A stretch of 64,000 nucleotides of DNA, taken from Fontibacterium sp040404065. Lineage in GTDB: Bacteria; Pseudomonadota; Alphaproteobacteria; Pelagibacterales; Pelagibacteraceae. The translations under genes and the position numbers were made by a program. Below the pieces are notes generated by a model, which saw nothing but the letters and a program-made list of their open reading frames with translations, ran no database searches and was not told the DNA's origin. Numbering within the stretch: the first letter of the stretch is position 1; each line of letters opens with the position of its first letter. The stretch lies in assembly GCA_040404065.1 (NCBI GenBank), contig JBBAJM010000001.1; one strand, 5' to 3'. Below, piece after piece: positions 16,916 through 25,790 of this stretch.

Positions 16916-17839
16916 TTATTCTATAATACCTAATAATACATAAAAAAATGATTTAATTATTCCTGCAAGGTTACCACATGCTCTAAAAAAAGAATTAAAT
17001 TCACCTTTAAACATATTAAATAAAGATAGAAAAAATCTTACAAAAGATCCCAAAAAAAATAATTTTAAATTCAACTGATTACTTTTAACAATAATAAATC
17101 TATTAAATATCTCTACAATACCAAAACTTAAGTTATTTCTTTTAATTTCATTAGGATGCTTATATTTAGAAGAATAATTAACTAAAATTTTTTTATTATT
17201 TTTATTTACTTTAAAAGAGAAGTCTAAATCCTCCAAATAACTATATGCTCCTAAATTTTTATTAAAGTATATATTCTTTATAAATTTAGATTTGTAAATT
17301 ACCGCCTGAGTAGTGCACCATTCCGCCAAAACATTGGATTTAATATTAGAAACTATTGTTTGCCAACCGCTTTTAGTAACTACGCCAGGTCGGTCAGAAT
17401 AAAGGTTCAATGATTTAATAACGCCGCTTCTCTTTATTGAATCCAAAAAACTTTTTTTTTTATTGGTGATAAGATTAAAACCAAATCCTGAAATATTATT
17501 ATCATTTTTGTATAAATTTACGCTTTTATTCATTCTTATAAAAGAGTCTTTAAAAAAAAAAATATCATCATCCAAAAACATTACAAATTGATTATTTTTA
17601 TTTCTTAATTTTAAGCCTAAATTTCTTTGTAAAGAAGTAGAGGGCTTTGATCGGTAAAATTTAACTGAAAACTTTTTGCAAATTTTTTTAGCAAATAATT
17701 CATCATATTTATCGGAGCTATCTATAACTAAGATCTCTTCAAACTTTATTTTATATTTAATAAATTGATTTAACGTTTTAAATAAAAGACCAGCTCTATT
17801 ACGAGTGGGTACTATTAAGGAGGTATTTCTAGTAAACAT
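16916..17839 (-). CDS. family 2 glycosyltransferase
   Basis: GT-A fold transferase of 307 residues. The N terminus SLIVPTRNRAGLLFKTLNQF is the GT2 opening, the block ILVIDSSDKYDELF follows, and the nucleotide/metal site is FVMFLDDDIFFFKD (about residues 88-101). A hydrophobic region near the C terminus (about 255-305) suggests membrane association. It is the HVR2 gene nearest to 5S, ends 42 bases from the initiator tRNA, and is followed upstream by the WecA-like gene. The sugar and acceptor are unknown. Confidence 0.85.
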   Translation of the reverse strand: MFTRNTSLIVPTRNRAGLLFKTLNQFIKYKIKFEEILVIDSSDKYDELFAKKICKKFSVKFYRSKPSTSLQRNLGLKLRNKNNQFVMFLDDDIFFFKDSFIRMNKSVNLYKNDNNISGFGFNLITNKKKSFLDSIKRSGVIKSLNLYSDRPGVVTKSGWQTIVSNIKSNVLAEWCTTQAVIYKSKFIKNIYFNKNLGAYSYLEDLDFSFKVNKNNKKILVNYSSKYKHPNEIKRNNLSFGIVEIFNRFIIVKSNQLNLKLFFLGSFVRFFLSLFNMFKGEFNSFFRACGNLAGIIKSFFYVLLGIIE

Positions 17840-17873
17840 ATATTAAAATAATTTTAGTTATCAGATAAAATTA

Positions 17874-18875
17874 CTAATAATATTTCTTAAAATAAAAAAG
17901 AAGAAGAAAATATAGTATTGCTGAAAACAATGTAAAATACAAAGTTCCCCCAAGAGTTAAAGAGAGAATATTGGGAACTATTATAATAGAGAAAATAATT
18001 AATAAGGTATTGTTTAATCCGATTTTTCTTAAAATGTTATGATGAAAATGATCCCTGTCTGCCTCGAAGGGGTGTTTATGATTAAAAATTCTTGTGATCG
18101 CCAATCTTAACAAATCAATACCAGGAATGAACATTAACAAAAAGATTTGATCGGCATAAATTATATAATTAGAATTGTAGCTTTTTATAAATAAAAAAGA
18201 CAAAATGAATGAAATTAACAAACTACCATTATCTCCAAAAAAACACTTATTTTTATAATTTAAATAAATAAAAGTTAATAACGGGAAAATTAAAACATAT
18301 ATAATTACTACAGAAAAATTAATTATTAAAAATATTACTAATAAAAATAATGAATAAATACCTGATTGAAGATTAATTCCATCAAACATATTAAAGGCGT
18401 TAATAAATAATAAAAATGAGATTAATGTAAATACGAAAGAAATTTTTGAAATATCTAAAGAAAAAGATAAAAAAGAAAAATTAATTTGTTTAACTAAAAT
18501 ATTATTGCTGAAAATTAAAAAAAAATAAATAATAGATGCAAAAATAAATAACTTTATATTTGGGGATATTGTAAATTTGTCATCTAAAAAACCTAAGACA
18601 AAAAAAAGAAAACTAAAAATAAAAAATATATAGAATTCTTTCTCAGAAAAATTAAAATTATTACTATAAAAATAGTTTTTATTTAACAAGTAATAAATAA
18701 AAAAAATTAGTAAATTAAAAAAAATTAGACAACCCCCAATATTTGCAATTTTTCCTTTATGAAATTTACGTTTATTATCTGGTTTATCGAATAAATTAAT
18801 ATATTGAGCAATATTCTTAAAATAAAAGATAAAAAATAAATTAATCAGAACCAATGTTATGTATAAATTGATCAT
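17874..18875 (-). CDS. WecA/MraY-family undecaprenyl-phosphate sugar-1-phosphate transferase
   Basis: Would start the glycan by moving a sugar-1-phosphate (often GlcNAc) from UDP-sugar to undecaprenyl phosphate. The 333 residues have about ten hydrophobic segments and the family's conserved loops: LGFLDDKFTISPNIKLF (the DD pair), NAFNMFDGINL, FFGDNGSLL, and the C-terminal HPFEADRDHFHHNIL, a histidine block that fits WecA-type rather than MraY enzymes. The stop is directly adjacent to the start of the upstream O-antigen ligase-like gene. It is the only initiating enzyme of this class seen in the window. Confidence 0.9.
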   Translation of the reverse strand: MINLYITLVLINLFFIFYFKNIAQYINLFDKPDNKRKFHKGKIANIGGCLIFFNLLIFFIYYLLNKNYFYSNNFNFSEKEFYIFFIFSFLFFVLGFLDDKFTISPNIKLFIFASIIYFFLIFSNNILVKQINFSFLSFSLDISKISFVFTLISFLLFINAFNMFDGINLQSGIYSLFLLVIFLIINFSVVIIYVLIFPLLTFIYLNYKNKCFFGDNGSLLISFILSFLFIKSYNSNYIIYADQIFLLMFIPGIDLLRLAITRIFNHKHPFEADRDHFHHNILRKIGLNNTLLIIFSIIIVPNILSLTLGGTLYFTLFSAILYFLLLFYFKKYY

Positions 18876-20438
18876 TTATTTCTTTTGTAAAAAAAATAAA
18901 ACAAAACCAAAATTAAAATAAAAAATTGCAGAAAGCCAATTATTAAAGAAACTTCCAGAGGGAAAAAGTGGAAAAATACTTACAAATATTCCAAGTAGTG
19001 CAAAAAATAAAGAGCAGTTATAATTTATCTTATTTTTATAAAAAATATTTTTAATTGCTATAAAAAGCTTAAATAATATAAAAAATAATCCAACTAACAA
19101 AAATAAGAGTCCCAATATTCCTAGCTCAGATAAGAATTCAAGATATATATTATGAGGATGAGTATTGCACCCATTTAAAAATTCATAACTAGAACCTAAA
19201 TAATCACCTTTGCTAACTAATTGATTATTTTTAATATCGAATTTATTAAACGCCCCAAAAAAAGCATAATAATAAATCCCTTCATCAATTTTAGTTTCAC
19301 TCAAAGGCTGAATAAATAAATATTCTTTATCATTTAATTTTAGTAAGGTTTTTCCATTAAAATCTTCTTCAAAAATAATAAAATCATCCTTATAGTTTGG
19401 GTAAATATTTTTATCTAAAATAAGAAATTTTTTTTTATTGCCTTCATGCTTTAAAATTTTTATTACTCCGTTTATCGGCGAAAAATTCCTATTATCATTA
19501 ATTATTTTCTTTATAGGCGCATAATTATTATTCTCACAAAGAAATCTAAATGATTTAAGACCATGACCAATTAATTTACTATCATTGAATAAATTCAGAG
19601 CTGTAAAAAAATGCAATTCATGTCTATAACTAAATCCAAAATAATTTGTTGTTTTTGATTGTTTTATTGTATGCGTAATTATGCGTTCATAAGAACTTGG
19701 TTTTATAAGATAAAGAGAAAAAAAAACAAATAAGATTAGCAATATAACTTTGTATAAATTTTTTTTATTGTACGTAAGTATTATAAAAAAAATTAAAGTA
19801 ATTAAATAATACGCAAAAGCTAATCTTTCGGCGCTTAAATAAACTAATACTCCTGCAACTAAGATTATAAATATCTGAAGTAGTTGACGATATTTAATTT
19901 CAATGAAAAAAATAATAGACAAAGCTATAGGCAAAGTTCTTGAAACAAAACTTCCCATTACTAATTTACGTCCAAAAAAACTACTTATTCTATAAGTTGA
20001 GGCGTGTCCTGTAATGTTAAATCCAGTAGTTAATTGATATATAGAATCTGCTAATAAAAAAATGTAACTTAGTATTAAGCTAATAAGTATAATTTTAAGC
20101 AAATTTTTAATGTTATTTAATAAATAAGCCAAACAAAAAGAAAATAATATCATTCGTATATAGGGAACGGAAGACTGAAAAGAGATAATTCTATTAAAAG
20201 AAAAAAAAGAATTACAGATAATATAAAAATAAAAAGTTAAAAAAAAAAAAAATATTTTACTATTTAAAGAATATTTATTTTCTAATTTGTAAAAAAAAAA
20301 TAAAAAAAATAGAGATAAAAAAGAAATAATAAGATCAGGTAAAAAAGCTCCTGAAATCAAAAAAAATGGAAATAAAAATAAAATTAATTTCAAGAAAGTT
20401 GAGGCTTTATAATTTTTTTGTAAATTGAAAGCGGGCAT
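18876..20438 (-). CDS. O-antigen ligase/polymerase-like membrane protein
   Basis: The 520 residues have about twelve hydrophobic segments and a long hydrophilic loop at about 285-430. The motif CNTHPHNIYLEFLSELGILG at about residues 428-447 is the Wzy_C/WaaL signature near the catalytic His region, and GHGLKSFRFLCE lies earlier. Such proteins either polymerise lipid-linked repeat units or ligate glycan to lipid A core. The ligase and polymerase roles cannot be told apart by eye. A second protein of this type is at 24426. Confidence 0.82.
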   Translation of the reverse strand: MPAFNLQKNYKASTFLKLILFLFPFFLISGAFLPDLIISFLSLFFLFFFYKLENKYSLNSKIFFFFLTFYFYIICNSFFSFNRIISFQSSVPYIRMILFSFCLAYLLNNIKNLLKIILISLILSYIFLLADSIYQLTTGFNITGHASTYRISSFFGRKLVMGSFVSRTLPIALSIIFFIEIKYRQLLQIFIILVAGVLVYLSAERLAFAYYLITLIFFIILTYNKKNLYKVILLILFVFFSLYLIKPSSYERIITHTIKQSKTTNYFGFSYRHELHFFTALNLFNDSKLIGHGLKSFRFLCENNNYAPIKKIINDNRNFSPINGVIKILKHEGNKKKFLILDKNIYPNYKDDFIIFEEDFNGKTLLKLNDKEYLFIQPLSETKIDEGIYYYAFFGAFNKFDIKNNQLVSKGDYLGSSYEFLNGCNTHPHNIYLEFLSELGILGLLFLLVGLFFILFKLFIAIKNIFYKNKINYNCSLFFALLGIFVSIFPLFPSGSFFNNWLSAIFYFNFGFVLFFLQKK

Positions 20439-20548
20439 AGAAATTTAATACTATAGTAATTCTATATAAAAATATAGAAATTCAATTATTAAAAAAGAAA
20501 AAATTATTTTACTTAAATATTGCTAATTTTTAGTTAAACAATTGAATT

Positions 20549-21283
20549 TTAATTGAACTTACAAACTGTAATTGGATTCATTTTATGAAGATTTCTTTTT
20601 CTAATCTCTAAATATTTTTCATGATTTTTATCAGTTCGATCTAACATACCCTTTTCAAGCTCATAATATGACATACCCAATTGACCTTCGTCTGTTCTAC
20701 CATCTGCCCATAGTCCATCTGTCGGTGGTGCATCAATAATTTCTATTAAAAGCCTAAGCTCTCATCCCATTTCCCACGCTTGCGATTTCATACAATCTGC
20801 AATAGGCGAAATATCAACTCCGCCATCGCCATATTTTGTATAAAACCCAACTCCAAAATCTTCAACCTTATTTCCGGTGCCAACAACTATTCCATTATTT
20901 ACTCCTGCAACTTGATAAAGAGTTGCCATTCGAAGTCTTGCTCTACTATTTGCAAATGCAAGTTCGCTATTAAACTTTGATAATTTTTTTTCAAAAGCTT
21001 TAAACGCATCATCTAAATTAACAATGATGCCATCTACATTTTTAAATTTAATTTTTAACCATTGAATTTGAGCTTTGCTTAAATCATCCAAAGATTTCAG
21101 TTGGCGAATGGACATAGATAAAACTTTCATATTCATGCCAGTCATAGCTGAAAGTGTACTAACAACCGCGGAATCTATTCCGCCTGATGCTCCAACTACT
21201 AAACAGTCAGGTTTTTTTTCCATGGAACTACAATAATCTTTAATCCACTTTACAATATGTTTGATTCTATAAGCTGATTTCAT
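20549..21283 (-). pseudogene. nadE: NAD synthetase homologue interrupted by an in-frame TGA
   Basis: NadE amidates nicotinic acid adenine dinucleotide. The first 173 codons encode VVGASGGIDSAVVSTL, the PP-loop SGGIDS motif, and GIVVGTGNKVEDFGVGFY. A TGA at 20762-20764 then stops translation after QAWEMG. The same frame continues for 70 residues with ELRLLIEIIDAPPTDGLW, then ADGRTDEGQLGMSYYELEKGM, the normal NadE C-terminal block, up to TAA at 20549. One C-to-T change from CGA (Arg, usual at this position) explains the break. mrdA and other genes here use TGA as stop, so recoding is unlikely. It lies inside HVR2. A second, intact nadE would be expected elsewhere. Confidence 0.85.
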
Positions 21284-21421
21284 ATTAATATTTTTATTTT
21301 ATTATTAACTTTGTAATATATAAACTTATTTTTAATAAAAATTTAAAGAAGCTAAAAAGCTATATTGTATGTATTTCAAAACGATCAAATGATATTAAAA
21401 AAAAATTAATTACGACACATC

Positions 21422-22213
21422 ATGAATGTTAGTAAATTATCGTCAGTTCAGAGATATTGGAATAGACAACCTTGTAATATAAATCACTCTAGTAAAAAAT
21501 TTTTATCAAAAGATTATTTTGAAGAAGTAAGAAAAAAAAAATATTTTGTTGAAAGTCATATACCAAATTTTGCTGAATTTCATAAATACAAAAATAAAAA
21601 AATTCTGGAGATAGGCTGCGGGATTGGTACTGATGCTATCGAATTTATCAAAAATAATAATCAATATATTGGTATTGACTATTCAATACGATCATTAGAA
21701 ATTTGCAAAACACGAGTTTTTAAATATAATTTAGAAAAAAATAACCCTTTATTTTTACTAGATAATTGTGAACAGCTAAGTAAGGTTAAAAAATTAAAAA
21801 TCAAATTTGATCTTATATATTCCTTTGGTGTTATTCATCATACTCCTAATATGAAAAATTGTTTTGATGCTATTTATAAAATTGCAAACAAAAATACAGA
21901 AATTAAAATTATGTTGTATGCAAAAAACTCATACAAAAATTTCTTATTAAAAGATACTCCCTACAGATATGAGGCACAGAAGGGATGTCCCATAGTATAT
22001 ACTGTTGATGATGATGATGTGAAAAAATTATTGGATAAGAAGTTTAAAATAATCTCAAAAAAACAAGATTTTATTTTTCCTTATAAAATAAATTCCTATA
22101 AAAAAGGCAAATATGAAAAAATAGGACATTTTAAATTTATGCCTAAAAAAATATTTAATATATTAGAAAAAAATATTGGTGAACATTTATTATTAAATCT
22201 TATAAAAATATAA
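21422..22213 (+). CDS. SAM-dependent methyltransferase (class I)
   Basis: The 263 residues have the SAM-binding motif I ILEIGCGIGTDAIEFI at about residues 60-75, the acidic end of strand 2 in YIGIDYS, and motif IV FDLIYSFGVIHHTP at about 128-141, the classic Methyltransf_11 layout. The N-terminal portion SVQRYWNRQPCNI is common among methyltransferases in polysaccharide clusters. It probably methylates a sugar or its precursor; this is inferred from place only. It is followed by a TylF-like gene ten bases downstream. Confidence 0.82.
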   Translation: MNVSKLSSVQRYWNRQPCNINHSSKKFLSKDYFEEVRKKKYFVESHIPNFAEFHKYKNKKILEIGCGIGTDAIEFIKNNNQYIGIDYSIRSLEICKTRVFKYNLEKNNPLFLLDNCEQLSKVKKLKIKFDLIYSFGVIHHTPNMKNCFDAIYKIANKNTEIKIMLYAKNSYKNFLLKDTPYRYEAQKGCPIVYTVDDDDVKKLLDKKFKIISKKQDFIFPYKINSYKKGKYEKIGHFKFMPKKIFNILEKNIGEHLLLNLIKI

Positions 22214-22223
22214 TATTCAAATA

Positions 22224-22940
22224 ATGTATAGTGCATTTAGAAATACGATTTTAGTAATTTTAAAATTATTTAGGTATATATTTATTAGTATTCCAAGAGA
22301 TTTTAACGTATTTCGAGAAACTCCGTTTGAAAAATTCCAAAATGAATCAATGCAAAATTCATATAATCATTTTAAAAACTACTTTAAAAAAGCAATTTTT
22401 TTACAAGGAAAAAAAATTAAAAGTTATGCAATTTTAAAATCTTTAGAATTAGATAATCAAGGTTTATTCTTAGAATTTGGTGTTCATAAAGGTGCTAGTA
22501 TTAATTTTTTTTCAAAACTTATTAAAAACCAAAAAATTTATGGTTTTGACTCTTTCGAAGGATTACATGAAGACTGGAAAGGCACTCAACAAGCAAAGGG
22601 AACTTTTGATTTGAAAGGTAAAATTCCTAAACTGAATGCCAATGCAATTCCTATCAAAGGTTGGATACAAGATACTCTACCGAACTTTATATCTTCTACA
22701 AATAAAAAAATAAATTTTGCCCATGTTGATGTTGATACTTACGAAACTACTTTGTTTATTTTAAAAACAATAAAGCCATATTTAAATAAAGGAGCTATTT
22801 TAATATTTGATGAATTATATAATTATATTAATTGGGAAGAAAATGAATATAAGGCTCTAATAGAAGTTTTTAATAATCAAGAATATGAATATCTGGCTTT
22901 CAGTAAAGAAGGGGCGCAAGTAGTAATTAGATATTTTTAA
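22224..22940 (+). CDS. TylF/MycF-type O-methyltransferase
   Basis: The 238 residues contain FLEFGVHKGASINFFSKL (motif I), IYGFDSFEGLHEDWKGTQQA, and FAHVDVDTYETTLFILK, where the Asp pair binds metal, then ILIFDELYNYINWEENE. This is the TylF family, which in antibiotic clusters methylates sugar hydroxyls. It probably O-methylates a glycan sugar here. It is coupled to the preceding methyltransferase and converges with the next glycosyltransferase gene, overlapping by 4 nt. Confidence 0.85.
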   Translation: MYSAFRNTILVILKLFRYIFISIPRDFNVFRETPFEKFQNESMQNSYNHFKNYFKKAIFLQGKKIKSYAILKSLELDNQGLFLEFGVHKGASINFFSKLIKNQKIYGFDSFEGLHEDWKGTQQAKGTFDLKGKIPKLNANAIPIKGWIQDTLPNFISSTNKKINFAHVDVDTYETTLFILKTIKPYLNKGAILIFDELYNYINWEENEYKALIEVFNNQEYEYLAFSKEGAQVVIRYF

Positions 22941-24127
22941 TTCAGCACTAATCTTTCAAAAGAGTTAATCCATACTTTTGGATTTGCCTTGTATCTAAAT
23001 TTTTTCATATTTATAACAAAATTTTTATAATTATTAACTTCTAAAATTTTATTAATTTTGAACACTAGATTATCAATATTATTTAAATCAACAGCCAAGC
23101 CTAATTTATATTTTTTGTTAAAATAATTAATTATACCTTCATTAGATACTAATACTGGCAAACTTTTAACTGAGGCCTGGTATAATACTCCACTAGGTAT
23201 TGGATAATTTTTATATCCTACCCATATCAAATCTGAAGCACTAAAAAGTTTTGCTTCATTAATTTCACTTTGCCAACCATGAAATATTAGCAACCTTTTA
23301 TTTTTAATTAGGTTTTTAATTTTATTAGTATTAAGTAAGGTTTTAATTTCCAAAGATTGAGTGCCAGCTAACACTACGCACAAATCTTTTCTAATTCTTT
23401 GGTGAACTAATACTTTTAATAGTTCGAATATACCTTTTGAATTAATTAGCGCTCCATAAACTAAGAGTGCTTTAGATGGCAATGGAATTTTCAAATCTTT
23501 TCTAGCTTTTGATTTGGAGTAAACATAATTAAATTCTTTTGGTTCATGCAAAAAATTTACTTTTTGAAAATTTGTAAAATTAAATTTTTTTAAATATTTA
23601 ATAAGAAGAGGGTCGTTAGTTAGAATTTTTTTTAAGGTTTTAAAACATAGTAGTCTTTTAAAAAGTATTTTAGAAAAAAAATCAATGCGTCCTGAAGTAT
23701 TAATTCCAAATTGTTTAAAATGAAATTTTAAACCTAAAAAAATCCCAGAAAATAAAACATTCCCAAAAGGACTTCCTAAAATACTTAAAGCCTTATCAAA
23801 TCTTTCAAAAGAATTTAAAATTACATGATCAAATTTATATTTTTTGTTAATAATTTTAAATTTTTTTTTAATTAAAAAAAAAAATTTAAGTTGATAAATA
23901 ATTAATGATAAAAAATTTTTTTTTTTAATTACAAGAGCATCTACAAACTCTAATTTGATATTTTTATTTTCTTTTTTTAAAATATTAAAAGATGGGTGAA
24001 GGCTAGTTTCCTTTGTCGTAAGGATAATTATTTTATAATTTTTTTTAGCGAATAATCTTAGTATATACTTCATATACCCAACTAAATAATGACCTAAATT
24101 TTCTGTTTCAATTATAAGAATGGTCAT
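22937..24127 (-). CDS. family 4 type (GT-B) glycosyltransferase
   Basis: The 396 residues are organised as two Rossmann-like halves. The C-terminal half shows LLVYGALINSKGIFELLKVL (donor-binding domain opening), LLIFHGWQSEINEAKLFSASDLIWVGYKN split over adjacent blocks, and PIPSGVLYQASVKSLPVLVS, corresponding to the family 4 E-x7-E region; the first Glu is replaced here. The enzyme is probably retaining, with unknown sugar. Its start lies 32 bases from a degenerate tRNA copy. Confidence 0.8.
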   Translation of the reverse strand: MTILIIETENLGHYLVGYMKYILRLFAKKNYKIIILTTKETSLHPSFNILKKENKNIKLEFVDALVIKKKNFLSLIIYQLKFFFLIKKKFKIINKKYKFDHVILNSFERFDKALSILGSPFGNVLFSGIFLGLKFHFKQFGINTSGRIDFFSKILFKRLLCFKTLKKILTNDPLLIKYLKKFNFTNFQKVNFLHEPKEFNYVYSKSKARKDLKIPLPSKALLVYGALINSKGIFELLKVLVHQRIRKDLCVVLAGTQSLEIKTLLNTNKIKNLIKNKRLLIFHGWQSEINEAKLFSASDLIWVGYKNYPIPSGVLYQASVKSLPVLVSNEGIINYFNKKYKLGLAVDLNNIDNLVFKINKILEVNNYKNFVINMKKFRYKANPKVWINSFERLVLN

Positions 24128-24158
24128 TTCAACATAATAAGAACATGCAAATTTCAGT

Positions 24159-24236
24159 TGTTTGCTGGGCTTGGGTTTGAACCAAGAATCTTAAGGTTGT
24201 GAGCCTGAAAAGTCTACCAGAATACTCTACCCTACG
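24159..24236 (-). pseudogene. degenerate copy of initiator tRNA-fMet
   Basis: On the minus strand, CGTAGGGTAGAGTATTCTGG and, further on, TCAGGCTCACAACCTTAAG and CTTGGTTCAAACCCAAGCCC align end to end with the tRNA-fMet gene at 16798-16874 with roughly 14 differences over 77 positions. The acceptor stem is broken, the anticodon reads CAC instead of CAT, the variable and D regions are altered, and CCA is ACA. It cannot be a working initiator tRNA. Its direction is that of the rRNA operon, opposite to the intact copy. Confidence 0.85.
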
Positions 24237-24425
24237 ATATTTTAAAAAACTATTAATATATAATGCAAATAATTAGTTTTACTAGTTTATTATTTTAAAA
24301 TTATAGATAATAAAAAAATATAAAAAATGACAGCACTATTTTTGATATGTTTGACTGCTAAAAACCTAATTATTAAAGATTATATGAAAGTACATAATGA
24401 TAGTAACTAATAATTTTTAAAAAAG
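24237..24425. other. AT-rich intergenic region, nothing recognised
   Basis: Between the tRNA remnant and the next plus-strand gene I see no coding frame, RNA fold or repeat. It presumably carries the promoter for the gene at 24426. Confidence 0.4.
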
Positions 24426-25790
24426 ATGAAACTATATTCAAGATATATGAAAAATATTGCGATTAAAGAAATAATCTTGATTCTTTGTTGGACAGGATGT
24501 TTAATTTCTATTAATTCAAATCAAAATGATTTTTTTTATTTAATAAGCAACTCAAAAAATTCTTATTTAAACTTATTTGTATATTACAATGCAATAAGAT
24601 TTATTATTCCATTTCTCCTTTTTATTTTTTTTTTTATAAGTTTTTTTTTTATAAAAAAGAAAAATCTATTTACTATATTTTTTATACTATACGGTTTATG
24701 GCAAGTAATAATATCATTTATAAGTAAAAAAAATATAACGAACTTAGACGACTATCAATTGATAGTTTGCTTAATAGTGTCATTATTAATTTTAAATGAG
24801 GCATACCAGATTGATAAATTATATAAAAAAATATTTATTATAACGTTAATTTTTATTAATTTAATTGGGATATATTTTACAACTTCTTTTTTTTTAGAAT
24901 TAAATGAAAATAATACCATCAGTTATTTGTATAGTTCGAAAACTTTAACTCCTGAAACTCAAACATTATTTCAATCGACACCGAGAGTAACAGGTTTCAG
25001 CAGACTGCTTTTGTTAATATCATATTACTTATTTTTTATCATGTATTACCTAAAAAATAATTTAAAATATATTATTTATATAATTCTCTTTTTAACGAAT
25101 ATAATGATTTATATTTGTCAGTCCAGAGGCGCGTTTATTGGCGAATTGTTAATTATTATTTATTATATTATTTTATTTAAAGATAAAATTATAAAAAAAA
25201 TTTTCAAAATATTTATTATTTTTATACTACCTATATTTTTTTTTGAATTAACAAACTATTTTTTTTACCATTCAGATAAAGAAAGCAAGAATAATTATTC
25301 TTATTCTTCTTATTCGAGTTATTTACAAAATAATAACAGAATTATGAACAACCAATCTTCTTCTGGTCGATTAGAGATATGGAGCAATTGTTTTCATATA
25401 TTAAAAGAAAACAAAATAATTTTTGGTGTAGGTCCTCAAGCAGACAGAAAATTGTTGAATGAATATCTATTTAAAAATAAAGGAAAAACTTTTCAAGTTT
25501 ATGAAAATAATTCATCTAATGCTTTAATTTACAGCTATTTATCCGGGGGAATAATATCTCTAAGTTTACTATTATTGATATATTTTTTGACTATAAAAGA
25601 ATTATTTAAAAGCATTTTTATAAATAAATTATACGACACTAAAGATCCTGTAACACACTTTTCTATTAATACATTATTTTTTTTAATTATTAGAAGTATT
25701 TTTGAAAATAGCTTTAGTTTATTTGGAATAGATTTTTGTTTTTTTTCTTTATGTTATTTTTTTTTAGTAAAAAAAAACTTAAAAAACTAA
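24426..25790 (+). CDS. second O-antigen polymerase/ligase-like membrane protein
   Basis: The 454 residues have ten or more hydrophobic segments and a hydrophilic loop at about 290-365. Segments typical of Wzy/WaaL-like proteins are YICQSRGAFIGELLIIIY and SSGRLEIWSNCFHILKENK followed by IIFGVGPQADRKLLNEY, the loop where these families carry catalytic Arg and His residues. It is not closely similar by eye to the protein at 18876. It is very rich in Ile, Phe, Lys and Asn. The 3' end overlaps the convergent next gene by 4 nt. Confidence 0.72.
   Translation: MKLYSRYMKNIAIKEIILILCWTGCLISINSNQNDFFYLISNSKNSYLNLFVYYNAIRFIIPFLLFIFFFISFFFIKKKNLFTIFFILYGLWQVIISFISKKNITNLDDYQLIVCLIVSLLILNEAYQIDKLYKKIFIITLIFINLIGIYFTTSFFLELNENNTISYLYSSKTLTPETQTLFQSTPRVTGFSRLLLLISYYLFFIMYYLKNNLKYIIYIILFLTNIMIYICQSRGAFIGELLIIIYYIILFKDKIIKKIFKIFIIFILPIFFFELTNYFFYHSDKESKNNYSYSSYSSYLQNNNRIMNNQSSSGRLEIWSNCFHILKENKIIFGVGPQADRKLLNEYLFKNKGKTFQVYENNSSNALIYSYLSGGIISLSLLLLIYFLTIKELFKSIFINKLYDTKDPVTHFSINTLFFLIIRSIFENSFSLFGIDFCFFSLCYFFLVKKNLKN

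Noticed and set aside
20762..20764. TGA in nadE read as Trp or selenocysteine
   Set aside because: mrdA and the DMT transporter gene end with TGA, so TGA is a stop here. The homologous position is usually Arg, and no selenocysteine-type hairpin was seen.
24159..24236. A working tRNA with anticodon CAC (Val)
   Set aside because: The body aligns with initiator tRNA-fMet, the acceptor stem is broken and CCA is mutated, so decay is more likely than a changed identity.
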